Assembly: GCA_963575745.1 (NCBI GenBank)
Contig: CAUYUJ010018893.1
Coordinates: 616,694 to 680,693 of the forward strand
DNA: 64,000 nucleotides
Source: Prorocentrum cordatum
Taxonomy: Eukaryota > Sar > Dinophyceae > Prorocentrales > Prorocentraceae
Direction of reading: 5' to 3'
Shown: one piece after another, positions 40,140 to 51,260 of the stretch
How the letters are laid out: each line of letters starts with the position of its first letter
Position numbering within the stretch: position 1 is the first letter of the stretch
Position numbers and translations under genes: made by a program
Notes under the pieces: generated by a model
What the model was told of the DNA's origin: nothing
Seen by the model: the letters and a program-made list of their open reading frames with translations, nothing else
Database searches by the model: none

Positions 40140-41480
40140 GGATTCCAAGTTCTTCAACATGCAGTTCTCTTTTCTCGAGCCGTATTAGGATCTACCTCCC
40201 AGGAATCAGCGGTTCTTCTCTCGCATTGCAGTGTGCAGATGTTTCTGTCCCATCGTCTATCCGAAATGTGCGCTCATGCCATCCCAGTTTGACTTGTCTC
40301 GCCCCCTTTGTGCTCTGCGAAAGCTAGCATGCGCGCGCGCCCATTTACCAGCAACCACCAGTTTTCAAGAGTCCCCAGCTCAAATGGGACGAAGTGCGCA
40401 CGCGCGCGCGCCGTCGCGCGCGCATGCCGAAATCCTTCAGCATGTCTTCGTGGGGGTTTTAAATCAGAGTGTTCCGAACAAAGAACGCATGGTTCCGCAA
40501 TGACACGTGTTCAAAAAACAGCTGGCGCTCAGGCATTTGGGAATTCTTAAGGAACCCATTCGATTTCCAACATGTCCACGAATTGCTACCAAACGGGCCT
40601 CTCGCGCGCGCGTGTCGAAATCGTTCGAGCATCCATTCTTGCGCGCGCTCTGTCGCGAGAATCCTTCGCCCAAAACTGGACGAAATGCACGCGCGCGCGT
40701 CGCCGCGCGCGCATGCCCAAATCCATTCCACACTCGCGTTGTGTGAGGCTTTCAAAGCCGAGTGTCCCGAATCATATAAAGAACATGGCTTTTACAACAT
40801 CAGTTTTCAAAAATGCCGGCGCCTGCGATCCAGCGAATTCTCAAGGAAACCGTCGGTTTCCGAACATTTTCATTGACTTCGGCCAAACGGGCCCCTCGCG
40901 CCGCGCGTCGAAATCGAACGCCCTTGCGCGCGTGCCTGGGGCGGGTGTGGGGGGGGCGATCCGTGTCAAATAAAACATGGCGGGCCATGTGCTCGTCGAC
41001 CGCGCGCGCGTGCCGAACTTTTTCCAACGTTTCGTTTTCGCCCCCTACTCGAGGACGCCATCGTCGCCGTCGGCGTGACCAGCATCGGCGCCGTCACTGG
41101 CTTTGCCGTCGTCGATGACATTTTCGCCGCCAGCATCGCTACCGTGTCATCAAATCTACAGTTGTCGACGTTGCCATGATGCCGCGTTCGCCCAGGTCGC
41201 CGACTCGAATTGAAGTGCCCGCTGGGAAGTGCCCGGCGGTTAGCGCCGCACTTGCCGCGTCGGTCGCGCCAATTTAGCTGACCGCTGCGCGTGCGAGCGC
41301 GCGCGGGCTAACGCGGCCGCAGAGATGCACCAGCCAATTTCAAGCGCTCGTCGCAATCGCCGCCGCGTGGGTTTTCCAAACCAAGTTGTGGGTGGGTGGT
41401 TGGGATGATTGCGCGAGCAGTGGAGTGGGCAATTCACCGCGAACGAAAATAATTGCATCACAAAATTTGCACCACGCGCT
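40140..41480. repeat. Uninterrupted copy of the dispersed repeat (empty-site relative)
   Basis: Carries all blocks found on the two sides of the giant element, in order. The junction region is at about 40919-40965 (CGCCCTTGCGCGCGTGCC, TGGGGCGGGTGTGGGGGGGG, CGATCCGTGTCAAATAAAAC). It includes an internal tandem of about 290 bp (CG-rich block, then CATGCC(G/C)AAATCC...GTT(T)TTCAA), from about 40385 and from about 40676. No protein-coding motif is present. Confidence 0.7.
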
Positions 41481-41935
41481 TTGAATTGCGCCACGTGGAT
41501 TGCACCACGTGTGTTGCACATTATAGATCGCACCACATTGATTGCGCCATCTAAATTGCATCGCATGGGTTGCGCCGCAATGATAGCACCACATCTATAT
41601 ATGTGTGTATATATATATATATATCGCTCAGCATATATCGATCCACGTATGGCGTAACATGAGTAGACCCACGCGCATTGCCCAACATAGAGTGCTCCAC
41701 GCGAATTACCTTGCACATCATACATCACAAATATTGCACATGTATATCGCGCGACCTATGTTGCAAGACATACTTGGCACAACATAAATTGCACCACGTA
41801 GTGCGTACCACGTAAATTGTACCGTCAGGTAGCACCACATCCATTGCGCAACGCCTACGACACAACAGCGGTTACGCCGCATGTGTTGCTCCTCGTATTG
41901 AATATCACAACGCCAGTTGCGCAATCTATTTATAC
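41460..41935. repeat. Degenerate short repeats around TTGCACCAC
   Basis: TTGCACCACG, TTGCGCCAT, ATTGCATCGC, GTTGCGCCGC and similar blocks recur every 18-22 bp. A related stretch lies at 51915-51985. Transcription or coding potential is not evident. Confidence 0.6.
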
Positions 41936-42036
41936 ATATGTATGTATGTATGTATGTGTGTATGTATGTATGTATGTATGTATGTATGTATGTATGTATG
42001 TATGCATATATATATATATATATATATGTATATACG

Positions 42037-42074
<38 letters not shown>
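41936..42074. repeat. (TATG)n and (TA)n microsatellite
   Basis: A TATG run (41938-42004) followed by two TA runs. A similar arrangement occurs at 54380-54480, again next to CCAAGAGGCCCC-type repeats. Confidence 0.9.
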
Positions 42075-42077
<3 letters not shown>

Positions 42078-43020
42078 GAGTAGGCCAAGGGGTCCCGAAA
42101 CTGCGACCCCTGGTTCGCATGGGGGTTTTGGGGGTTTCAATAAAGTTCAGAAGGGGCCCGGGGCCCCCAGAGGCTCCCAAACTGTCCCAAGAGGCGCCCA
42201 AAGCGCCCCAGGTTGTCTGGGAGGTGGCTGAAGAGCGCGCTGAGACCAGCGGCCGCGGCGGCCCCAGAGGCCGCGACGGCCCCAGAGGCTCCCAAAACGA
42301 GCCCCAGACGGCCCAAGAGTCCCCCAAGAGGGCCCCCAGACGGCCTTTAGGGAGCTTCGAGCAGCACAGCTCCCACACGGCCCAAGAGAGTACCAAGAGA
42401 GTACCCAGGAACCACGTGGGGGCCGCCGGAGGATCCCTACATGGTTGGAGAGGGCCCCCCGGGGGCCCCACGACGGGCTCAGGTCCCCATGACGGGCGAA
42501 AAGGGACCCGGAACGGCCGAACTGGGCTCCCAGAGGGTTTTCAAACGGGCCGACCAGGATTCCCTAAAAACGGTCCAGGAGGCCGCTGGGATGGCTCCCG
42601 GGTGCAAAAGACGAGCATTTCCAATGGAACAACGTACATTTCTATGATTTTCGCTTCTTTTGTTCCATCGGCGACCACGTCGGCCCAAAAGGCTCCCCAA
42701 ATCGGCGCCACGCGGTCCACGGGGCCCCCACGAGGGCCCCAAGACAGCCTTAAGAGAGCGTCGAGCAGCACAAGAGAGCTCCAAAGCAGCCCGAGAGAGT
42801 TCCTAGGGGGCCCGAGGGGGCCGCCGGAGGATCCCTACATGGTCGGAGAGGCTCCATGGGGGCCCCGAGACGGTTCAGCTACCCATGACATGCCAAGAGG
42901 GGCTTGGGACAGCCGAAATGGGCTCCCAGACGGGTCGCAAAATGCTCCAAATGACACCCCCACAACTCTTCAAGAGGCCGCTGAGAAGGCCCTCCAAAGG
43001 CAATAATCAAGCATTTCTTA
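42075..43020. repeat. Degenerate CCCAAGA/GGCTCC repeat region
   Basis: Recurrent blocks such as CCCAAGAG, GAGGCTCCC, CTACATGGT(C/T)GGAGA and CCAGAC(G)G. Similar blocks occur at 44225-44570, 54060-54360 and 54560-55570. Two internal segments (GCATTTCCAATGGAACAACG near 42616 and GCATTTCTTATGGGAAAACG near 43011) show that the region contains at least two diverged units of about 400 bp. The 354-codon frame is Pro/Arg/Gly-rich and follows the repeat. Confidence 0.6.
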
Positions 43021-43025
43021 TGGGA

Positions 43026-44212
43026 AAACGTATATTTGAGCGCGCCCGTTGTGTTACTAGGGGGGAGATCGGGTTGTGAGCCGATTGCAGTTCCCTTTAA
43101 TTCCCTTCTTCTTAATTCTTCCCTCCCGTTAATTATTCCCGTTAATTGTTTTGTATTCCTTTTATTGTTTTCCCGTTCATTGTCTTGCCATGTATTCCCG
43201 TTAATTGTCTTGTATTCCCTTCAAGTGTTTTGTATTCCTTTTATCTCTTATTTTTCGACTCCAAGGCCCCAGTGGGTGCGTTCGCATACAGGAGGAGACG
43301 GAGTAGGAGGAGGAGGAGGAGGAGGAGGAGGAGGAGGAGGAAGAGGAGGAGGAGGAGGAGGAGGAGAGATATAGTCGATAAACCTGTCAAGCTCGGTCTC
43401 GAGGGACTCGTCAGCCTGGCGCCCGAGGGGGGCGGGGCCTGGATCCTCCTCGGACCTCGGGCGGCCGTCCGGGGCGACTCCGGCGCCTCTGGAAGGCTCT
43501 CGGCGAGGAGCAACTGCAGGAGAGCAACCCGAGCTCCCCCACCCCTCGCTCCACATGATTTTCATTGCTGGGGATTACCGTCCAAGGGTTCGGGGATTAC
43601 CGTCCAGAATTAACAGATCTCCCGGGCACCTCAGGGGGCCCCACCTCCCGGGACCTCCCGGGGAACTTTTCCTTCTAATGCCTGGACGGTTCTTCCTGTT
43701 AATTCGGGGCCTTCTCCTCCTCCTCCTCCTCCTCCTCCTCCTCCTCCTCTTCCTCTTCCTCCACCTCTTCCGAGCCCTCTCCTCGGGACCCTGGGGACCC
43801 CGAGGGCCCGACGAGGCCCCCTGGTGAGGGCCCTCCTCAGCAGCTGGAGCAGGCGAGAGCTTCGAATGCCGAGCCCGTGCCTCCTCCCGTGGCTCATCCC
43901 GTGGCTCCTCCCGTGGCTCCCCGGGGCTCCTGTAGGCCTTTGAGGTCCATGGGTGTGGTTTTCCTGTAGCCCCACCCCCTCTCCGTGTAATATCGGCTAA
44001 CCATGTAAGACCGAGTATAATTGACACCCATAATCATTAGTTGGAGCAGGCGGGAATTATAGGGAACCTATAGGGAATTATTTGGAGATTCAAGGGCAAT
44101 TATTGGAATTAGGGAATTATAGGGAAACTCGAACAGGGAACTATCGGTAACTCAAAACCCGATCCCCCCTCTTGTAACACAACGGGCGCGCTCAAACGTA
44201 TATTCGCTTTTC
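43026..44212. mobile_element. 1.2-kb foldback element with long inverted ends
   Basis: The left end AAACGTATATTTGAGCGCGC then CCGTTGTGTTAC, GGGGGGAGATCGGGTTGTGA is matched in inverse at the right end (TAACACAACGGGCGCGCTCA then AACGTATATTCGC; TCAAAACCCGATCCCCCCTC). Inside, AATTCCC-rich sequence on the left (43090-43250) mirrors GGGAATTA-rich sequence on the right (44050-44130). A GGA tract (43298-43370) mirrors a TCC tract (43708-43752). No transposase is seen, so it is non-autonomous. Confidence 0.7.
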
Positions 44213-44224
44213 AGTTTTACCAGC

Positions 44225-44570
44225 GGTCGCGACGGCTCAAGAGGTTACCAGAATGGGCCCCAGGCTCCAGAGGCCCCAAAGAGGGTTCCAGGATGGGCTA
44301 AAGAGAGCTTCGAGCGGCACAGAAGAGCTGCAATACGGCCCGAGAGAGACCCAGGAAACCCGATGGGGGCCACCAGAGGATTCCTACATGGTCGGAGAAG
44401 GCCCGAGGAGGGCTCCAAGACGGGTTGAGCTCCCGCGGCGAGCCAAGAGGGGCCCGGAAAGGCCGAAATAGGCCCTCACACGGGCCAACAGAGGCCCCGA
44501 AGGACTCCGAAGGAAGGCCCAGAGAGGCTCCAGAGACTGCCACAATGCTCCCCAAAAGGTTTCCGGCACG
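44225..44570. repeat. Degenerate CCCAAGA/GGCTCC repeat, second block
   Basis: Same blocks as 42075-43020 (e.g. CTACATGGTCGGAGAAGGCC, GAGAGCTTCGAGC). It lies just outside the right end of the foldback element, so the foldback probably inserted into this repeat. Confidence 0.6.
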
Positions 44571-44611
44571 CGTTCCACTAGGCGCCTGCGCGTTGGGTGC
44601 GTTTATAGAAG

Positions 44612-44797
44612 AGAGGAGGACGAGGAGGGGGAGGAACAGGAGGAGAAGGATGAGGAGGATGAGGAGGAGGAGGAGGTGGAAGAGACGGAGGAGGAGGAGG
44701 AGGAGGAGGAGAAGGAGGAGGAGGAGGAGGAGGAGGAGGAGGAGGAGGAGGGGGAGGACGAGGATGAGGACGAGGAGGAGGGGGAGGAGGAGGAGGA
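44612..44797. repeat. (GGA)n purine tract
   Basis: About 185 bases of GGA/GAG triplets, ending directly at the spliced-leader relic. Confidence 0.85.
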
Positions 44798-44819
44798 TCC
44801 GTAGCCATGTTGGCTCAAG
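44798..44819 (+). other. Genomic relic of the dinoflagellate spliced leader
   Basis: CCGTAGCCAT, then G, then TTGGCTCAAG, preceded by T. The dinoflagellate spliced leader is a conserved 22-nt sequence added to the 5' end of nuclear mRNAs by trans-splicing. This copy differs at only one position (T to G), which creates an ATG. Such relics mark cDNA-derived DNA. It lies about 115 bases upstream of the LINE-like ORF1 start. Confidence 0.88.
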
Positions 44820-47106
44820 TTCGAAACGCGTGTCCTTGGCGCTTCGAACTTGGGCGCTGCCAAGGGGTGGCCCATGGGCCTCGCGCTCCAGTCGAGCGCC
44901 ACTGCACGCGACCTTTCGGCGCGCTCGTCAGCGCATGGGCAAGACATGGCGCTGTCAGGGCTGCTCGCGGGACGTGGCCATGAAGCATTGGCAATGCATG
45001 TGTGGCCACAAGTGGCGCGGGCGCTCCTCCAGCCGCCACCGGCCCCGGAGCAGCGCCAGCAGCCGGCCGCGCGACCAGCCTCCCCAGGGGCAGCAGCAGC
45101 CCCTGCCGCCGCAGGACGCCCCGTTCCGTCCGCGGCCGCGCGGCCGAAATGGGCCGATAACGCGCGCGGAGATGCAGGCGCTGATCGACGGCGGAGAGTC
45201 ATCCCAAGTTCGCGCGGCCGCCAGCCGCCCAGGCGCAGCAGAACGCCCACAAGGCGGACCTCGCCCACGGCCTGGAGGTCTTGGCCCGGCTGGTGCCGGC
45301 GACCCGCCGCGCGGGAGCAGAGGGCACCGCGCCCTTGGGGGAGATGGCGGTGGCCGAGTGCGACATCAGCGCGCTCGACCCGCTGAGGACGTGCACCGCC
45401 CAGACAAAGTACGCGATGACGGTGGCGCGGGAGAAGATCACCAAGCTCGAGGAGACCTTGGGGGAGGTCGCCCAGGAGCGGGGCACCGCCGCGGAGAAAC
45501 ACGCCTCCCTGGGGATCGCCCTGGGGGAACTGGGGGCGCAAGGGCGGGCGGGGCAGAGGGCGCGGCAGGAAGCTGCCCGGGCGCTCGACGTGGCCCCGCC
45601 GCCGCAGCAGCAGCCGACCCCGCCGTTGCCTTTCACGGCCTCGGGCTCAACGGCAGCGCCGCGTCCTTCTCGCGCGGGGGTATCCCCGCTCCAGCAGGCG
45701 ATGCGCCCGCCAGTGCAGCCAGGCGCGTGGCCGATGATGCCACCGCAGGATCCCAACATGAACGTCCCCCTGACGGATGCGAACGCGCAGCTAATCCTGG
45801 CCTTCCTCATGCAGTGCCAGATAAGGCAGCAGCAGCAGCCGCAGGGATCCGCTCCATTGCAGCCGCCCCCCGACGTGTGCCCGCCCAAGGGACCTGGCAA
45901 TGGCCCCATCGTCACCCTGGCTGGGGCCCCTGGCGACAACGACACAGCAGCTGCCGCTGCGCCCAGCTGGCAGCCCATCGCCGAAGAGGGGGGCCGAGCC
46001 GCCCGCGGAGGCCCCCGAGGCCAAAGTCCAGGCGGCGCACGAGAATGCCACGGGGGGCGCGGGCATCAGCGGTCTCATTGTGGGCCCGCCCGCTTCGGTG
46101 ATCTCGGTTGCAGCCTCGCCAACTCCAGTTGGCGGGCCCAGGTCGCCACTGGCAGCCTCTCAAGCGCCGCCAGCATCGGCGCCGCCGGCGATAGCCCCCA
46201 AGGAGTAGCTGCGCCCCGCGAAGGATGTCGCGTCAAAGGGCCCCTATGCGTGCGGTGGGATGTTCGGCCCGACCCAGATGGGGGGCACGGCGGCGGCGGA
46301 CCCCTCCCAACTGGCACCGGTTGCGAACCAGCTCCTGGCGCTTACCCAGCCGATGGGAACGCGGCCGAGGCGCGGGAGCTCTGAGTGCCGACCAGCTCTG
46401 ATGGCATCGCGTCCAACACCATGGCCCTCAGGCGCGACCTCGTCGACTGGGTGACCGCCTTCGCAGAGCCGTGGGCCTGCGATCAGATCCTGTGGAGCCG
46501 TGACATGGCCAGGGATAGCTGGCTGCGGTGGTGCGAACACTTCGCGCAGCAGTGCCTGTTGGAAACGGCCGAGATGGACGCGCTCATCATGGATGCGGCT
46601 CAGTGCCCTGCGTACCTTCGCGCGGTGGCCCACGACGCTGCCTCTCGGCCTACGCGCGCGCCCGCGAGCCGTGGCAGCGCCGTGTTGACCGCCTCCGCAG
46701 AATCGGCCTCGACAGTCCAGCCGCATGGGCCATGCGCGCGATCCCCCGCCTGGAACAGCTACGAGCCGCGCGCCTACGTCTTGCTGGAGAGCTTTCTGAT
46801 CATGACAACTCTGAGAGCATGGTATCCGATATTGAACGTCTTCATCAGGCCTCCTTGGCCCATCTGGCTGTGCGACAGCGTCACTACGAACTAGCAGCAG
46901 TTGGCGATGAGCCTCCTGAACTTGATGAGTTGTCACTACTTCGGAATATGGAAGGATGCGTACATCACGTGGCTCCGCTACCAACTTCTTTCACGGCAGG
47001 GCCGAAAGCGCCAGCGTGGTCAGAGTCAGACGTTCCAGAGTTCGTCACCATGCGCTGGGACATGCGCGGTGGGCCCTCTGCCAGCGCCAGCCACCTCAGC
47101 GCTTGA
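44820..47106 (+). pseudogene. LINE-like ORF1 remnant with zinc ribbon and coiled coil
   Basis: The ATG at 44935 opens MGKTWRCQGCSRDVAMKHWQ followed by CMCGHKW, a C-x2-C...C-x-CG zinc ribbon. A similar pair (WTCTTC...CCCKHCG) begins the second LINE-like relic at 60.69 kb. After a Pro/Arg-rich linker the phase changes at about 45190-45230 and a charged helix follows (KITKLEETLGEVAQERGTA), then Gln/Pro-rich sequence. The frame stops at TGA (46382-46384) and resumes in phase (LRRDLVDWVTAFAEPWACDQ). A further phase change near 46640 leads to RAREPWQRRVDRLRRIGLDS and a helical stretch ending at about 47106. It is probably the nucleic-acid-binding first ORF of a non-LTR retrotransposon. Confidence 0.55.
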
Positions 47107-47775
47107 GATCCGTCTTCCTTGGGACATGAGGAGATGGTTACGTGCGCTGCCGTGGTTGCCGGCCGCGTTATTCTAGACACGTTGTGGCATCTCGCGCTCA
47201 GGGCAGATCGTTTCTTGAAGAGTCTTCCTCGCGAAGACGTGGGTCGGGGGGGGGTCCTAGGGGCCAGGAGGCCCTCCCGAAGACTAGATATTCGAGGTGC
47301 GCGCTGGGGTGTTTCACAAATCAGACACGTTGAGCCCAAGGCGGCTCTATATGCGCACGAACTCGACCACGGGCCCATGCCAGATGACTCCATGGGAACC
47401 CCCGCTGACAAGAACTTCCAAGCCGCAGTGCGAGAGCAGGGAGTGTGTTCGGAGCTGCCCCCCCAGGGCTCCTGAGACCCCTTCGCTCCTCCGTCGTCGT
47501 CTGATGCATGCCGGGGGGCGCCCGTCGGACCCCCCCCCTTGACAGGTGCGTGCCAGGGCCATTGCCCCCCCCCCCCCCCCCTTCCCAGCCAGCTCTGCGT
47601 GCGAGCGCTCGCGTCGAGAAAAGACCTGCCCATCCATGCCAGTCTTTGCAGCATGAGCAGCATGGTGAAGGCGGCGTTAGCAGCGCCGCAATGAGATGCA
47701 GCTTTAGGGCCTTGCCGCCTCTCTCTTGCGCCATTGCTGTGGCCCGAGCCCCCCTTTTGGAAGAGGAGTTGCTGA
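47107..47775. other. Sequence between ORF1 and RNase H, no motif recognised
   Basis: GC-rich, with frames on both strands and a C run of 21 at about 47562-47582. It lies within the LINE-like relic and may be decayed coding sequence. Confidence 0.35.
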
Positions 47776-48420
47776 TGTCAGGATTACGTGATGACGTTTC
47801 CCGCGTGGCTGTGCAACGTGCCCCGCCTGAACCAAGTGTGCCGACTCAGTTCTGGGTTTACGCGGATGGGTCGCATTTCTTCTGGGGTCAGGCGCGGGGC
47901 GTTTGGGTTTTGGTGGCCGTTGTTCAGGGCCCTAGTGCGGTTTCGGTTTGGGGGCTTTGGAGGGGCAGCCTTGAAGCGACGGGCTCCGTGGGGCTCGCGG
48001 CAGGCACCGCCGCGAGCGCGACCGTGGAGCTGCGCGGCCTCATCTGGGGCTGCTTCTGGGTCTTGGCGGCCCGTTTTTGACGTTGAGTATCATATTGTCG
48101 GCGATTCCCCATGCATTATTCGTGCCGCTAGGGGGGGGGGGGGGCAGCTTCGCCGCGGCGATCGGCAACTTGCGAAGCTTGCCCATGCTGTCTGGGTGAA
48201 TGTGCTTCGTCGCCGCCAGGCCCGCGTCCACCGCGAAAAGGCGTATGCGGGTTGTCGCTGGAACATGCTGGCCGATGACCTGGCCGACGCTGCGGCCAAA
48301 GGCGCCCTCCCGCCCCCGACGGCGCCCCCCCCCCCCCCCTCCTGGATCGAAGCTGTCGTTTTTCTAGCCCAGTCGGGCTTGGGGATGGCCCCGGGACGCC
48401 CAGCAGGAAGGCCGACATAG
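47776..48420 (+). pseudogene. RNase H domain remnant of LINE-like element
   Basis: In two phases: QFWVYADGSHFFWGQARGVW (first Asp), ATVELRGLIWGCFWVL (Glu), then after a phase change near 48070 HIVGDSPCII (Asp) and YAGCRWNMLADDLADAA (His/Asp region). This matches the order D-E-D-D of type I RNase H. A G run (48131-48142) lies between. It sits upstream of the endonuclease domain, which is unusual. Confidence 0.6.
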
Positions 48421-48470
48421 AGGATCGGCCGACCCCCAGGTTTGGATCCAAGGGTCCCAGGGGGGTCTCA

Positions 48471-49292
48471 GTGGCCCAGCGCCTTTTCGTGACCCAGCTC
48501 AGCCCCCCGTGCCCGATTTTGACCGGCGCCCCCCATCGGATGGCCAGAACGGTGCATTTGAAGGTGGCTACTTCTCACGCGCAGCCGCTCCGCACTAACG
48601 AGCGACGGGGGGCCCGCGGTCGCAACCGCGCGGGTCGACAGCAGCTCTTTCAATCCCAACTTGAGGAAGAGGGTATCTTGATTTATGGAGAGCAAGAGTG
48701 GAGGATTAGTAGAGGAACGAGGAGGCAAGGAAATGATGTTGCGCATGCGGCGGGGCGCGACCAGTTCGACCTCGGGTTCGGACTTTCGATCAGCTCAACG
48801 ACCCCCTACGCCCACCAGGGAGAGAATCCTATTGTCTTGAAACCCCAGCATGTTCAGCTTGTCCACATGCACCCCCGCATCCTCACTGCGAAAATCAAGG
48901 CCCCTGCCCTCTCCCTCGCTGTCCTGGTCGCCCACGCCCCGCATGTGGGTATTTCCCATGCTGGGCGCGCGCAGTTCTGGCAGGGGCTTGAGGGTCTCAC
49001 TCGGAAGTGGGGCCCCGACATCACTTGCGTCGATGCGAACGGCAAAGTGGGCTTCCCCACTAGCGAAGCCATCGACGTTGCTGGCCCTGCCACGCCAGAA
49101 GATGGCAACGGCCAGCAGTTTCATGACGTGCCCCTCAGCACCCACAGTGGCTGCTATTGCGATGAGGTGTAACGGGGGCGGGCGTGCATATGCTGCGAAT
49201 CAAGGATCCCATCGTGGAATTGATTACTTCCTCTTCAAGAAAGATTATCTCAGCACCCTTCGGATACTTGGGCCACCCATGAGTTTGAGCAC
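48471..49292 (+). pseudogene. AP-endonuclease-like domain of LINE-like element
   Basis: Frames in two phases. SLAVLVAHAPHVGISHAGRA is followed by the metal-site segment ITCVDANGKVG (D-x-N). After a phase change near 49150, NQGSHRGIDYFLFKKDYL gives the S-H-R-x-I-D-Y motif of the endonuclease/exonuclease/phosphatase fold. In non-LTR retrotransposons this domain nicks the target DNA. The N-terminal part is poorly preserved. Confidence 0.62.
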
Positions 49293-49717
49293 CTAGGGGG
49301 GGGGGGGGGGCAAGAAGATCACTGCCCCCTTGCGGCCGAGCTCAAGTGGCAACAGAATTGTACATGCCAGCGATCGTTCGATCCGCGGGTAGACCACAAT
49401 AGAGCTGACGACCCTGAGGCTCAACTTGATTTTCAAAGACGGCCGGCTCAGGTTGGGCTTTTCCTTCTTAGACCGTGGGCCTCAACGGCCACTGGCAGGA
49501 ACTCCAGTCGGCCGTCCACGGGGCCGTTTGCAGGCTTTTGGAAAACAAAAAGTTCGGCCCAGAAAGCCATATATCCAACCGGCTACCTTTGCTATGATCC
49601 GTGCCCGCCGTCTGCAAGGTGTTATTCCTTGCTCGCCGGGTTTGTCTCCAGGGCGAGGACTTGCGCTTGGGCCCGCGCACGGGTGGGCCCCGAAGGCACC
49701 GCGCTGCGCTGGTGGGT

Positions 49718-49782
<65 letters not shown>

Positions 49783-50027
49783 CTTTCCTACTTCGCTGTC
49801 AGTGTGAGCAAAGGGGAGTTACATCTTCGGTTTGGGCTTAGTTACCGATGCCACCATCAAGAACAGCATGCCCCCCCCCCCCCCTTGGGAAATTTGAACC
49901 CCTCCACTGAGCAGCGTAACAAGTCGTTGATCGACACATCGATGTTCGCGAGTTTCGCCTTGTGCTCATCTCTGTTTCAGGCAGATCAGCCGCTGTGCTC
50001 CAGGAGGCGCTTGACCATGACGACGCG

Positions 50028-50061
<34 letters not shown>

Positions 50062-50150
50062 ATTATTATTTATAAAAAAACAGCACGAGGGTCACGGTAG
50101 ACACTCGATCGATGGTCACGCGCCGAGGAAAGAATGGCAGTGCATCCGCA
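49293..50150 (+). pseudogene. Endonuclease-RT linker of the LINE-like relic, with poly(T) insertion
   Basis: At 49550-49620 the phase reading RKPYIQPATFAMIRARRLQG resembles the conserved linker before RT in dinoflagellate-type LINEs. A run of 63 T (49720-49782) and a TA/TAA microsatellite (50031-50078) interrupt it. C/G homopolymers occur at 49295-49310 and 49869-49884. Confidence 0.45.
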
Positions 50151-50830
50151 TTTTGCTTCGATGTTGGGGGCGGCGTCATCGCACCCTCGTGGCCGCCTGT
50201 TTTCGGACGGACTCCCAGTGGCATGTCCTCTCCGATCCCCAAGCGGACGCGAGAGACATGCAAGAGCATTTTGCCGAATTCGAGGGGGGGCGAATCGTGG
50301 ATCGTGCCGAGGCCGCTCAGAAGTATTCCCAGGCGTCTACCGCGTTGCTTGTCGTCGGCCCCCTCCAGGTTGAAAACGTCGCCACTCGGCGCGAAGTCGA
50401 ACTGTTGATCCGCTCCACCTCAAGAGGGCGAGCCCCAGGACTTGACGGCATCGCCAATGATAATGTTCGGGCTGCTCCTAGAGAGGCGGCTGGGCTTATT
50501 CACCCCTTGTTTGCAAAAGTGAACGTTGTGGCCCATGGGCCCCGCGAGCTTCGGCTCCGCTAAGTCGTGTCGTTCTACAACGGAACGGGAGATCAGGCCA
50601 CGGCTGCAGCGCAACGTAGCTTCCTGCTGTGTAATACTATTTTGAAGCAGCATCAGTTCATTAGATCGAGAGCCAAAGAACTTTTGCACCCCATGCTTTG
50701 CCAGGAGCAGGTAGGAGGTAGACCAGGACGAGGGACGGATTTCGCATTCCATTCTTGCCGCCTGCAGGCTGCAGGAGCTTGCGGACAAACAGTTGCAAGC
50801 GTTGTATTTCTCGCTCTGGTTGCTGCTTTC
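50151..50830 (+). pseudogene. Start of LINE-type reverse transcriptase
   Basis: RDMQEHFAEFEGGRIVDRAE, then SRGRAPGLDGIANDNVRA, the fingers motif of LINE RT. After a stop at 50561 the next phase gives MLCQEQVGGRPGRGTDFAFH and VVFLALVAAFYSI, which corresponds to motif A with the catalytic Asp apparently lost (FLALVAAF where F-x-D-x-x-A-F is expected). No Y-x-D-D motif follows; the element is truncated at about 50.85-51.13 kb, where a C run and GGA tract begin. Confidence 0.6.
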
Positions 50831-51164
50831 TATTCGATCTCTCGCCACTTTTCTCTGTCCCTTCCCCAGGGGAGGGAGCAGTTTCAGGATGCGGTTTCGC
50901 CCCCCCCCCCCCCCCCCTGCCCGCGATCTGCCAAAATACTATGCTCCAGCTTGCCGAGACGCCCATGTTGGACACGGGTCTTGGAGAGTGCCACTTGCTG
51001 GCGCTTCGTCGGAGTACGCAAGCCGGGAGCTGGTGGCAGTACCATGGCGCTGAGAAGTTCGTGCTTGCGTCTTTTAGGTCGGAACCTGGATCCGTGGCGC
51101 TGCGGGGGGCCTTGCTGCACTGATTTTTATCTTTTGGAGAGGCTGCTTGAACGAATTGCCTAGA

Positions 51165-51260
51165 GGAAGAAGAGGAGGACAAGGAGGAGGAGGATCAGGA
51201 GGAGGATCAGGAGGACGGAGAGAGGGAAGAGGAGGGGGAAGAGGACGAGGGACATTTTTC
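51165..51260. repeat. (GGA)n purine tract
   Basis: GGA/GAG-rich stretch after the truncated LINE. Purine-rich sequence with decreasing purity continues to about 51510. Confidence 0.75.

Noticed and set aside
41942-43006. 354-codon plus frame
   Set aside because: It starts in the TATG microsatellite and continues in degenerate CCCAAGA repeats; no motif.
44425-44805. N-terminal half of a 558-codon frame
   Set aside because: The first ~130 codons are the GGA tract read as Arg; only the part after the spliced-leader relic is credible.
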